A stretch of DNA of 55,264 nucleotides from the NCBI GenBank assembly GCA_030674475.1, contig JAUSCZ010000038.1:1-55264 (forward strand), in the 5' to 3' direction. Source of the stretch: Candidatus Omnitrophota bacterium. Lineage in GTDB: Bacteria > Omnitrophota > Gorgyraeia > Gygaellales > UBA12090. The notes beneath the pieces are model-generated. The model searched no databases and was not told where the DNA came from. It worked only from the letters and a program-made list of their open reading frames with translations. Shown here piece after piece: positions 1 to 12,200 of the stretch. A program made the translations under genes and the position numbers. Numbering within the stretch: the first letter of the stretch is position 1; each line of letters begins with the position of its first letter.

Positions 1-1
1 G

Positions 2-283
2 GGAAGGCATACATCAGAAAAATCATCGGCTTCAGCTTTATACTTTAACGAGAGGATATTTACGCCTGGTGATATTTTGTGTGATTTATTGAGTATCCGC
101 GCCCCGCCCGCGCGCAGCGGAAAATCTTCAGCAAAATCCAGTTCTTCCGCCTCTTCGCGGGGCACTATCAGAGAAGCCTTTTCCCGCCGCTCGGACGGGA
201 AAGGCAATGGAAGCCTCTTTGGCGGGGCATTGCCGGTTAATACCAGCTCTGCGGCAGTTGATAACAATAGAAAGATAACATCT
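2..283 (+). other. Ser-rich linker at the left edge
   Basis: About 90 residues dominated by Ser, Ala, Gly and Arg, with a run close to S-A-K-S-S-S-S-A-S-S. It looks like an interdomain linker leading into the permease domain. No family is recognisable. Confidence 0.6.
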
Positions 284-3200
284 TCCGTAGGGCTTGGAAT
301 ATTGATTTCCTTAGGCTGTGCGGCGTTGGTAGCGTTTAAGCCATTTCTTGCTAAAAACCTTATAAAATATAATGTTGACCCCCTGGTAATACAAGCAAAC
401 TATTACCTGCAGGCTTTTGTTGTGCTTTTAATTTGTAAGGCTATTGGGTTTGTGAGGGATGGCAGAAAAGGCCTGGCAAACAAAATCCGCCTGGGTGCTT
501 CATTTACAAAAGGTGAATTAGGTATTTTAGCGGCAGGCGTGTTTACTTCTCAAATGTTGGCATCCCCGTTTTATTATTTATCTCTAAAATATAATTCCGT
601 GTTGATGACGGAGATTATCGTAAGGAGCTCGCCTGTTTTTATTATCCTTTTATCGGTGTTGTTGTTGGGGGAGAAGTTACCCTGCAGGAAGATTGCCGGC
701 ATATTTATAACTCTGTTAGGAGTTGTGGCGGTTATTTTTGCTTTAAAAAGCAGAGGGTCGTTAGGTAATATTACGGTTATGGGTGTTATTTTTGCTTCTA
801 TTTCGTCCGTATCTTATGCTATTGCTGACATAATAAGGAAAAGGACGCGTGATTTTATACCTGCCTCAACGGTCCTTTTTTGGGCATATTTGGTATCTTT
901 TCCTATAATGATAGGCTTTACCTATATCTTCGCCGGAGGGTTTACTTTTATTTTTAGCCTGCCTATGATGTTGATATCTATTATAAGTATGGTAACTGTA
1001 TGGTTGGCTTACCGTGCGATGGATTTTATTTCACCCGTAGAATATAGGAATATTATTAATACGACTCCGGTTTTTACTTTAGCGATAATGAGCTCTATTA
1101 GCCATAGTTTTCCGGATATCGCCTCAATATTAGGCGTAGGTCTGGCGATAACAGGAGTTGTTTTAGCTACAAAAAATAATAAGGCTTCTTCTGCAATCAC
1201 CTTAGCGCTTAATTCCGCGGAAAACGACTTATCTAAAGACGCGGTTGTTTTTGAATTGTTTTCCCGGTTGCCGCAATACGCGCAAGATAAAATAAAGGAA
1301 ATGCTTTCTGTGTTTCAGGGTGATGGAAAAATATTCTTAGCCGCGAAAGAACAATTGAAGAATATGGTGACCCAGAACGCGGGGGATGCTTCTGCCCGGC
1401 AAGAGATATGGGAAATAATTAAGCAATTAACGCAAGTCTTTCACCGGGCCCAATTACGTCAACTTAAGAGCGTTACCGCGTTAGATGCGGAAACGGTATG
1501 GGTTAGCTATGCCGACAGGGATTTGAAAGAGCATAGCGGTGGAATAATAGGCCTTGACGTCCAAGAAGTTTCTCGATGGAAATATCCCCGATTGATAGAA
1601 GAGTTTTATCAGCGTCTTAATCGTTTAAATGAGACTCTTATGCCTGATGACCGGGTGTCAATGAGCTATATCTCCCAGGATGCTATGCTTATTTTTCAAT
1701 TAATGAGCCTTATCCAGGAAGACCCGGGCGCGCGCCGCGTCCTTTCAGTGGGTATTGGCAATGCTCCCTGGGAAATGGCCGCCGGGGAGCATGGGCATAC
1801 GATTATAGGCATTGATTTGAATTTACAGAGCCTGCTATCTATAAAGCAATCAGAGATTTCTTTAGTGAAGGCGGACGCGCATTATTTGCCTTTTAAAGAG
1901 AATATATTTGACGCGGTGGTATTTTCGGAATCTATAGGCGATATGGATATTGAGATGGCACTTAAGGAGGCCGGCGCCGCGCTTAAGCCCAAAGGAAGAA
2001 TTATCATTACCACCTATTCTACCCAGCAGGTAAAAAGGATTAAAAGCACCTTTTATATAAAATACCCCTTCCAAATGATTAAAGAGGCCCTCATAAAGCA
2101 GGGTTTTTATCACATTGAACAAAGAGAGCTGGTCAGCCAATTTGTGATAGATCTGGTTGCTATCATAGGGGTAAAGCAGAATCTGTCGAAGAGGGAAATA
2201 GTTTCTTCTGGAAACGATAATGTTAGAAAAGGCAATTCTGAAAAGAACCCGGGAGAGGATGAAAAGGGGCATTATATAGATTTCATTATACCCAAGGCTT
2301 CGAGTTCATCTATAGCGCCACCGGAACAGTTTTTTATTTTACCTGTGGGGAAAGCGCTTGCGCAGGCAGGTTTAGCCTCCTCCTCAAGCGCGATAGAAAA
2401 AGATTCGGTAAACAAATTGAAAGAGGCATTTAATAACCTGCCCTGGGATAGCCGGGCCTTGGCGTATCTTGAGAATTCAAGCTTGAAAGAACGCCAAAAT
2501 TTGGCGGATATGCTGGAGAAGGACAACGGCTTTATAAAACTTATATCGAAGAATAATGCCATCAAGGCATACGGAGTAAAGAAAAATAACACGATGTATA
2601 TGCTTTTGTTAGCGCTTACTGAGAATAATGGTAAGGAATGGGCGGATGTAATAATTCCTGAAAGGCTTAAGGAAGTATTCTTTGGTAAAGGCGTGAGTAA
2701 CCTTATTTATATGGTGAGAGATGCTATCACGGAAGAGGATTACGGTTGTAATTATGGTTTTACGTTAAGAGTGGGGGTGGCGCGCGCGCAGGTAGTATAC
2801 TTTCTGACGCTTGGCGGACAATGGGGGAATATGCCCCAAGGGACAGACTATTGGTGGCTTGAGAAAAAGATGCCTGGAATGCTCTGCCCGTTATTTTCTC
2901 TGCGCGAAGATTATGATTTGGGCATCGGTAATTTAGACAGCCTTTATAAATTTATTGATTATATGGTATTAAAAGATTTTGATATGTGGTTTTCTCTTCC
3001 CACGACACAAATTGCTTCCGGTGACCCATGTCCATACGCCAGCCTAAGCGTTTTCGCGCACAATGATCTTTATCTGCCGCTTAACAGCCTTATAGGCCCG
3101 GAAAAAATACAACAATACCTAAAATCAGCGCCCGAACTAGCGCGAATACTGCCTGCCGCTAAAAACTCGCCTAAAATTGATTATTCGTCAGTATGCGCGG

Positions 3201-6200
3201 TAACCGCGCATATCCTCAGGAGCGAGTTTATTAATGAGGCATATCCTAAGATAATGAAGGGGGAGGCGGGGTTTGATGATTACCGTGAAGAAAATAAATA
3301 TTGGATAGATGATTATGCTCTTTTCCGCGTGCTGCTTAATTATTTTAAGGGAGATCCTTGGTGGCAGTGGCCGGATGAATACAAGAATAGGGACATCAAG
3401 GCTTTAAAGAGTTTCGCGAACATGCATCAGAAAGAAATAATCTTTTATCAATGGCTGCAGTGGATTTATGGTGCGTGTTGGCAAACGGTGAGAACATACG
3501 CAAAACAGGAGGGAAAGCGTATTATCGGGGATTTACCAATTTATCCTGCTCCAAACAGTGTTGAGGTCTGGGCTTGGAGAGATTTATTTGCTACTGATAA
3601 AAGCGCGGGAGCGCCTCCGGATCGATTGTGTCCGGAAGGACAAAATTGGGGATTATATCCTTATCGCTGGTTGGATAATTATGAAAATGTGCTTGAGTTC
3701 TGGATTAAACGTATCCATTATAGCGCGAAATTCTTTGATGGAGTAAGGGTAGACCATTTGCTGGGATTTCTTGGCGAATGGCTTATTGAGAAAGGGGAAA
3801 AAGCATCCGACGGCGCCTTTTATCCGGCACATGAAGATGAGATGGTTTCTTGGGGGAGGAAAATCTTAATTAGCTTAGCCAAGGCCGCCTTAGAAGACGG
3901 CATTGTCCTTATCGGTGAAGATATAGGCGAAAGACCGCCAAAGGTGAGGGAGATGCTGGATGCGCTTTCCGAGCAATTGCCTAACCTGTTTTTATATAAT
4001 GTGGTGGGTTGGAGGGAGAAGGAAATGGCAAGACAATCTCATACCTTGATTTGCGAGGCAGTCTTTGATAGCCCTTCTACATTTATTACCCGCTGGCCGG
4101 AATTATCTTATTCTGATAAGGAGCAGGTGAGAGGATTTCTGTCTGATTATGGATATGCTATTCAGCAAGGAGAATCCGCGGAGTCTATAGCCCTAAAGGT
4201 TATTGAGGCGATGAAGAAATGTCAAAACCTCTTTTATTCTCTGACGCTTCAAACTGTAGAGGGCTGGGTAGATGATTCCCGGATTAATATCCCCGGAACC
4301 GTAGGGCCGCACAATTGGACATGGAGAATGCCGGTTACCATTGAGTCATTGATAGAGCGGGAGAATCTTAATTCCATAAGACAAGAATCCAACAGCAATC
4401 CGCTTGCCCGCGAAGGCAAAAATGGAACTGCCCCCATTATTCCTCTCGCAGCAACTATGGATATTTATACGGCATCTCCTATTGAATACCCTCGGTTTAA
4501 AAACGGAATAAACATTGATTATCAGCCACAGGTTATTATGCCCGGAGACATCAGGATGGATTCTCCTCAAAGATTGGTAGTGGGAGATATAAATGATATT
4601 GTTGAGGGAGAAAGTGTGGTTCTTACCATGCATGATAGTCCCTTAGCATCCTGGGGAATAGGTGTGGCTAAAGAATACAAAGGATTACGAAATCAGGTGT
4701 ATATCCCGCGGGCGCGGTTATTTGTGATGGATAACGATGTCCCTTTTTATCATTGGCACTACGCGGCAGAAATAGGAATGATTAAGCAAAAAGGGAATAT
4801 CTTGGTTTATCATGATTGGCATGAAGATTTTAATCCCGCGGCACAAGTATACGTAAAGGCGTTGCTTGAGAATCAGGAAAAGCTGCGAAAATATCCTGAA
4901 CCTAGCGTTGCTTCGCCGGTGCGTTCTGGCCGCGGCGAAAAAAAGAGAATACCCATTACTGAAGAATCGTTTAATGCCTATTTTTTTAATCCGGTAATGA
5001 ACAATACAGATACTATTATCGCGATCGCGGCTAATTTAAAACTGCAACAAACCAGGCTTACTAATAATGACTATGGCAATATTTACGCGCCTTTTGTTAT
5101 TGAGCAATTTTATAATATGCGGCAGTTAAAGGAAAAATGGGCGGCAATGAAGGTGAAAATAGAAAGCCATGTTCAGGGCGCGTTTGAGTATCAGGTTGAT
5201 AAACCCGATTTTGAATCCCTTTTCACCGTCTATGATATTTTTATGGCTGTTCCCGAGATAAAAAATGCCATAGAAACCAAGATAAAAAATGTCATTATGC
5301 ATTACCTGAACTATCACCAGATAACCTTTACCCATATCAATGTGCTTAACAGACTCTTCTTTGAATATCTGCACCCTGAACTTGTGGTTGAGGCGTTATC
5401 CCACATCAGGCTGTTTCGTAATGGCGAGAACTTCAATTCTGAGGATATAGACTTCGGAAATCTCCAGGTGGTGGCCAAGAATACCTTTGCAACCTCAAAT
5501 GAAGGGCAGACAAAGAAAGATTTTTTCCAAGGACAACATAAGAAACTCGAAGAAATACTTCTCAAATTGCTTAAGGGAGAAGCAAATGAAGCGATAAGGA
5601 TTAACAGCGTCATCGTCTTTTTGCGTTTGATATTGATAGAGAATGATTATAAAGAGCGGTTCAGTAAACTGCCCCAGAATTATAAAGACGATAAAAACAA
5701 AGAGGCCATTATAAGCATTCTGAAATATTTTCTTACGGAATCCCGTAATCAAACATATATTACGGGAGAAGCATTAAAACGCTTTAGGATGAATACCTTT
5801 ACAATTTACCAGCAGCTTATTTCAACAAAAAAAACGTCTTCTCCTGTTGTCAATAGCAGTTCACGCAGAGTAGTGGGAGGTGATTCTCAGCGGGAAGATA
5901 AAATGAGTTCGCCGATAGAACAGGAGATTAACGCGGAAAGTAAACGCATTACCTTGAAAGAGGCTATTGAAGCGGACTTTAACAAAACCATTGACCCGAA
6001 CCTAAAGATGGTAACGGTTAAAAAGATATACCGTATTGTTTCTAATATTGCAAAAGAAGAGATAGATATGCAATCGCTCATGGTGGATAGGGATAATCCT
6101 TTAAAAGAATTGCTGTGGGGTTCGGTCAATGTGATTACCCGTCTTATCATGCATGGCTTGAAGTATTTCGTTGATAATGGCAATACCATTAATGAGGATA

Positions 6201-9200
6201 GGTACCGGGGGGCTATGGTGTGGTGGCTGAGGCGTTTATTGAATAATCGGGATTTTTCGCTTGTGGTTAAGGCTTCAGAAGGTCCGAAAAAAGGACATTC
6301 ACTTATTGTCCGGCCAACCTTAGTGCATGGAGAGCATTTAGGATTTGGAGAAGAAACCCTTGTGGATATGGTGCTCAATATACTGGAGATGGCACACGGG
6401 ATTACTAAGAGAGGAAAACAGGGGACAGTTGCTTCGCTTCTTTTTGCGCCGGTGAAAAAAGGTGAAGAAGCCATACCCTATTTGCCTGATGACTATATGT
6501 TTAAGATAGTGCTGAATAAGCATTTCGCGGATATTGATCTGGATGCGATCATAGAGAAATCTCTTGATAGGAATAGCGGAAGATTAAATGTGCGGCTTAT
6601 GGTGAAATTGCTTGCCGATGAATTTAAGAAGAGAAAAAAAGATCCGAAAGATATAAAAGTGATGAACCTTGACCGTGACCGGCATGAGGATTTATTTGAT
6701 GCATTCATAGAGAATGGTTTTACCATGGTAACTAAGGATTTTAAGAAGTTAGGCGAGTATGTGCGTAAAAGCGCAGGAAGGTATACAGATGGCAATATCA
6801 TTTGGCGGGAAAATGATGATTGGTCAGACGGCCTTGCCCTGGCATTAGGGGAAATGGACCTTATTATCGGCGCGGGAGGCATGTCTGAGGCAGTCAATAT
6901 CGCCGCGATAATCAGGAAACTTGGCGGAAAATTAAGAGGGATTGCCGTTGCTTCTGAATATATGCCTCATGGAGAAACGTTGAGCCATTTTGATCATATA
7001 TGGAATTTTTCGCCCAGTGAAACACGCAGGCATAAACGGTTTGGGCTTGACCCGCGCCAGATATTTACCGAGAATACCTTGCTCAAGGGTAATCCTCATG
7101 AGTCAGTCCTTGTCATAGGTATTATTAGAGATTATCCGTGGCTGGCCGATAAGATTGATGGAGTGAGAATAAAACCTGATACGGGTAAGGCCACGGTAAA
7201 TATTATTTGGCTGGCTGACGTTGATAACATTTATAATCTGGAAATTGAGGTAGAAACAAGTATCGCGCGATACCTTACGCAGGTTGCCGGGGCAAAACCA
7301 CCAGCTGAAAAAGTCAAAGCCTTATACGAATTAAGCTTAGCCTACGCGGAATTCGGATTGTGGAAAAAGGCAAGGGTAAAAATCGCGGACGCGTTAGATT
7401 TATGCAAACGGCATACCTTGGAAGAGTTATGGATGATTACCATAGCTGGTGAATATATAAAAGGGCTTGAGCAATTTGGCATAGGTGAGCCTGTGAACGC
7501 GATCAATGAAGCGATAAAGATATTTACCAACGCCTTGGAGATTATCAAAAAGCACAATTTGAAAGACACCCTGCATATTCAGCGGATGCTCAGACGTATC
7601 CATATGTACCTTATGGAACAGAAGATAAAAGAGGCAGAAGAGAATATGCGGTTTTTAGCCAGAGAAAAGAGGGAAGTCACGGCAAAACTATTTGATGAAG
7701 CGCTTGAGTTATGGAAAAAGGCATTTTCTTATGCCGGACACGAAGTGGATTTATTAGAAAGATGGAATAGCCTTCATCTTTGGCAGGTGCGCCAGGCATA
7801 TCAGGAAAGAATGCGAATGTTGTGGGAAAAGGGCACTAAAGAGCCTGATATTGCTACAAGGATAAAGATTGCCTATGCGGCATTTAACGAGTTCAGGGAT
7901 GAACGGTTAGTAAAAGAATATGAGGGCTGGCAGAAGAAATATAATGGAGATATTTTATTGTGCGTATTGTTGGATACGGCTTTCGCGGAGTATCCTCCGG
8001 CGCGGCGTAAGGCGCTTATAGAGGCATGGCTTGATTTTAGGGAACAGGTTAATGATTCCCTTTTTTACGCAAAGCGGTTCTATGCCTTTTATCGGCCCTA
8101 CGGTTTGACCAAGAAAATGGCATGGAGCCTGATTCGCTATCGTAATAATAAAAATACAAGAAAAATTGAGACAATCGGTGAGTTTTTAGCACTGCCTCAC
8201 CTAAAGGATAGCAGTAGGATTATAAAGTTTCTGCTAAATATTATTCCTACAGATGCAATGCTGGAAAAAAGAAGAGATAAGTTCTATCTCCTGCAGAAGA
8301 AAGAGCTGCTGCCGACTACCGCTACACAGGAAGAGCTTCTCTGGATCAGGCTTGAGGCAATGTTGAAAGCGGTAGAGAAAAAATTATTGCTGACAGGAAA
8401 AGTTTTCTATGATGATTCAGGTGATTACGCAGGCGCCCAGCGCCTTGCTGGGTATATTGCAGGGGTCTACAGTTATAACGCCCTTATCTTTCTTTCTATG
8501 GGGCATCCTCAAGGCGCAAAAGAGCAATATAAAAAAGCAATTGAATCCTATCTAGAAATACGTAGCAGGTTTGGCGGGTATTACCCTTATGAGTTTCAGC
8601 GTCAGATTGTAGATATATATAAGGAAATGGGCGGGAGATTTAAGAGTAGCGAGTTTTACCAGAACGCGTTAGGTGCCTTGGAAGATTTGCTTAATAAGGA
8701 AAGAAGAGAAAAAATATTTATTGACCCTCGTAATTTCGTGGCTATGGAAACGGCTGTTTTCTTTAATAAAGAGCGGCTGGAAAGAAAGAAATCGGATATT
8801 GAAAGGTTAATCAACTCTTTACCGCAAGCGAATAGAGCCGATACTCTTTTAGGGCTGGTGTCTTCCGCGATAGATTCAAACCCTCACCGCCGCGCGCAAA
8901 GCCCCGCGGTGAATTCCTCATCTATAGAGTATGGGGTTTCATATATTGATAGAGAAAACCTTGAGAGTGAGGTCCTTCAGGGATACGCGAGATTGTCAGG
9001 GCTTCCTCGCGAAAAAGCGCGGGAAAGCATAAGTAAACTTTTAAATAATATTAATGAAATAAGAGAAAAAGAATCTGTGATTAGACAAATAGAGTTATTA
9101 GAGAGCGCTCAGTATAAAATATTTCAAATCCAGGAGCCTTTTGGGATAAATGTCTATGTGTTAATCTATCGGAATAAGGATGGTAAAACACAAGTAATTT

Positions 9201-12200
9201 TAGTTGATGCCGGCCCCGGGTTTTATTTTAAAAAGCTAAAAGAGCAGCTGCGGGCGCGATTACGCGTCGCGCTTAATGATATTGATACCATTATTATCAC
9301 TCACGGACATCCTGAGCATATCGGGGCATTAGGATATTTCCTTGAGGAAAACCCCTCAATTAAAGTTATGGCCCATCCCGCCATAAAAGAAGTTATGCGT
9401 AATATATTCCCGGAGGATGAAGCAAACAGGGAGTATTATGAAAAATTAACCGGATATTATCATCTGGTCTTGGAGAATAAATTGCCGTCAGATATAACAA
9501 TCGCTCCATTTGATAGTAAGGAAAGAGGTGCTTATAAAATCGGAGAACTTTCTTTTTCGCGCTTAGGGGAGATATGTATCGGTAAAGAAGAGTTGATTGT
9601 TTTAACTTCGCCAAGCAAGGGCCCTCCGGCCCGGCACAGCATAGATTCACTCTTCCTATATTTATTTTCTTCAAAAGTACTTTTCAGCGGAGATATCCTC
9701 TTAGAAACCCCCAAAAGTAAAGCTATCCTTAATATCCTGCGCCTTAACCGTAAAGCCCATTCTTCAGAAAATGTTGATAATTTTGTTACCGCGCTAAAAA
9801 ACAATCCCGGGATCAATATCGTCCTTTCCGGACATGGCAGTGTTTCCTCCGCCTGGACATCTGCAAGCCCGGTTACTATTTTATTAGTGGATAATAATAA
9901 GTTTAGCCTGGATTCGCTCCTGCACTTTTTTTCCCGAAGACTTCCAGAAGCAGTTGTTTTAACGGCGAAAGATGGGATAGAAGCGCTTAAGATGCTTGCA
10001 GAACGCAAGGATATAACGCTTATTGTTATGGATGTGAAGATGCCACGGCTTGACGGCATAGGCTTAGTAAAGGAATTACTAAAGTTAAATAAGAAAATAC
10101 CGGTAATTGTTATAAGCGCATTACCAGATGATGCGGTAGACAGGCTTAAAGAAGAAAATATAGAAAAAAACGTGAGTGTGGTTATAGATAGAATGGATTT
10201 ACTTGATTTTCTCATTCCTTCCATAGAAAAAGTTTTACAGGAATTAAGCGGCCCAGGCGAAGTTAGCAGCGCTATTTTCAATAAGGAAATAACCTTGTTC
10301 AAAATAAAAGCCGAACTTAATTTAAAGGGGAGTTCTCCCGTAGGTGATGAAGAGTTTAAGGGGCTTATGCACGCCTTATGGAATCCTTTGGTTGTTACAA
10401 TGCCCGGATGGATAAGGGTTATCAGGAGAGATTATGGGCAGTACGCGGCAAATGAAAGGATGGGTAAATTTTTTAACGCTGTTGAAGAGTTCAAAAGATT
10501 GCTGGAAAAAGACCGGAAAAACAAACTATCCGAGAAAGAAGTAAGGAAAATTATAAATGATAATTTTCTCTCCTTTGTCTTGGCGTTTCAGGAGTTTCGA
10601 AAGGTAGATATGGATTCTTTTCCGGATACACTAAAACAGCTGGTGAATGAAGTGTTGCCTGAAGAGTATACAAAAGCAATAAAAGTTATGGATTCTTTGC
10701 GTTTTTGGGTCCCTTATTCAATGTCCCGCGTATGCGTATTCGCGATTATACAGCAAAGGACTAAAGCGCTCAAGATGAAATATCCCGCGGTGAACTTTGA
10801 GTTACGCGTCAGGCATTCCTTGAAGAAGGTTATTACTACCCAGGTAGATGTATTTGATATGGCTTTTGATGAGTTTATATTAAACGCGATAAAGTATAGC
10901 GGCACAAAAAAGATAATTCTTAAAGCTCGTCAGGAATGGGGAGAGCTTATTGTCAGCGTCACGGATTTTGGCAAAGGCATAGCAGCCAAGAGAATGGATA
11001 CCATAGTAGGAGGTGATACGGAGGCCAAAGATCTCTCGGAAGGCAGCGGCAGGGGGCTGCCTTCAATTAAAGCAGCCGTTGAGTCGGCAGGCGGAGAGTT
11101 ATGGATAAAAAGCAGGGAAAAACAAGGAAGCACCTTTTCCTTCAGCTTGCCTTTATTGCGCGAACCATCGCGGATAAAGAGGATGGCGATGAAACTGCTT
11201 TTTAAACAGCAGTTTATTATCGTGGTCTGCGGCCTTATGGGCTCGCATCGTAAAGCGGTAAGCCACGCCTTGAGCGCTTTCTTTGGCTGCCGCTATATTA
11301 ATGCCGGGTTTCTTATGGAGTCAGCCGTTTACTTGCTGTGGAAAGAAATGGAAAACAAGGCGATAGATCTTGATAGCCAGGATGAAGTGGCACAGCTTAT
11401 AAAAGAACTATTGCCGCGTATAGACTATGCGTGTGAGCCGGTAAAGATTGACGGTGTTGATACCTCCGAGATTATGGAGCGGAGGGGCCATTCCTTGCGT
11501 AAAGAGATACGCGTAATTATTGATAACCGGAGGGAAGAGTTTTATGCCATAGCCTGTTATCCGCGGGTAAAGCAGGCCATTGAAAGCTATCTGCGTATAA
11601 TAGTAAAGAAAACAGTCGCGTCCGGAAAGTACGCGGGAGTGGTTGTTCGTACCAGCGAGCCGTATCCCTGGAAAGAGGCAGTTACTCTTGTGCTTACGGC
11701 ACCGCTTGAGGTGAGGGCAAAGAATACAAAACGCGATCCGGAAGCGATACGCGCCTGGGATAAACTCACGGGAAATGAGGATTACGGCCCCTGGCGTTTC
11801 CCGGAAGTGCGTATGTATGAAATACCGGTTGAAAAACTTACGCATCGTCAGGCATATATGAAGGCGCGCGAAACTGTAGCGAAAGAAACAAAGAGCCTCG
11901 CGGCAATTATCTACGCGGCGGCTAAGTCTGTAAGCGCATTTTTATCGAAATTAAAAAAGTATCAGAAACAGAATAACACACCGGATCAAAATAACGATTC
12001 CCGCGGCACTTCTTCACCGTTAACCGGTATGCAATCATCACCAAAAAGTGACGCTAACTCACATCATAGTGCTTCTCCCGTGGATGGTGTTCCTGTTCAG
12101 GGGATTACTCCGCACGGGGTTGATGATTTTGTTTCTCTCAAGACCGTTGCCTCAGCGCTTGAGCGTAGAGACCGGGAGGCGCGTTTGAGGTTTTATTTCC

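Noticed and set aside
5887-6474. Open frame of 195 codons on the - strand
   Set aside because: Shadow of the GlpX-like module; low-complexity Ser/Ile/Leu composition and no domain signature.
9532-10302. Open frame of 256 codons on the - strand
   Set aside because: It is antisense to clearly conserved MBL and receiver domains, Ser/Leu/Ile-rich as expected for a shadow of coding DNA, and shows no recognisable family.
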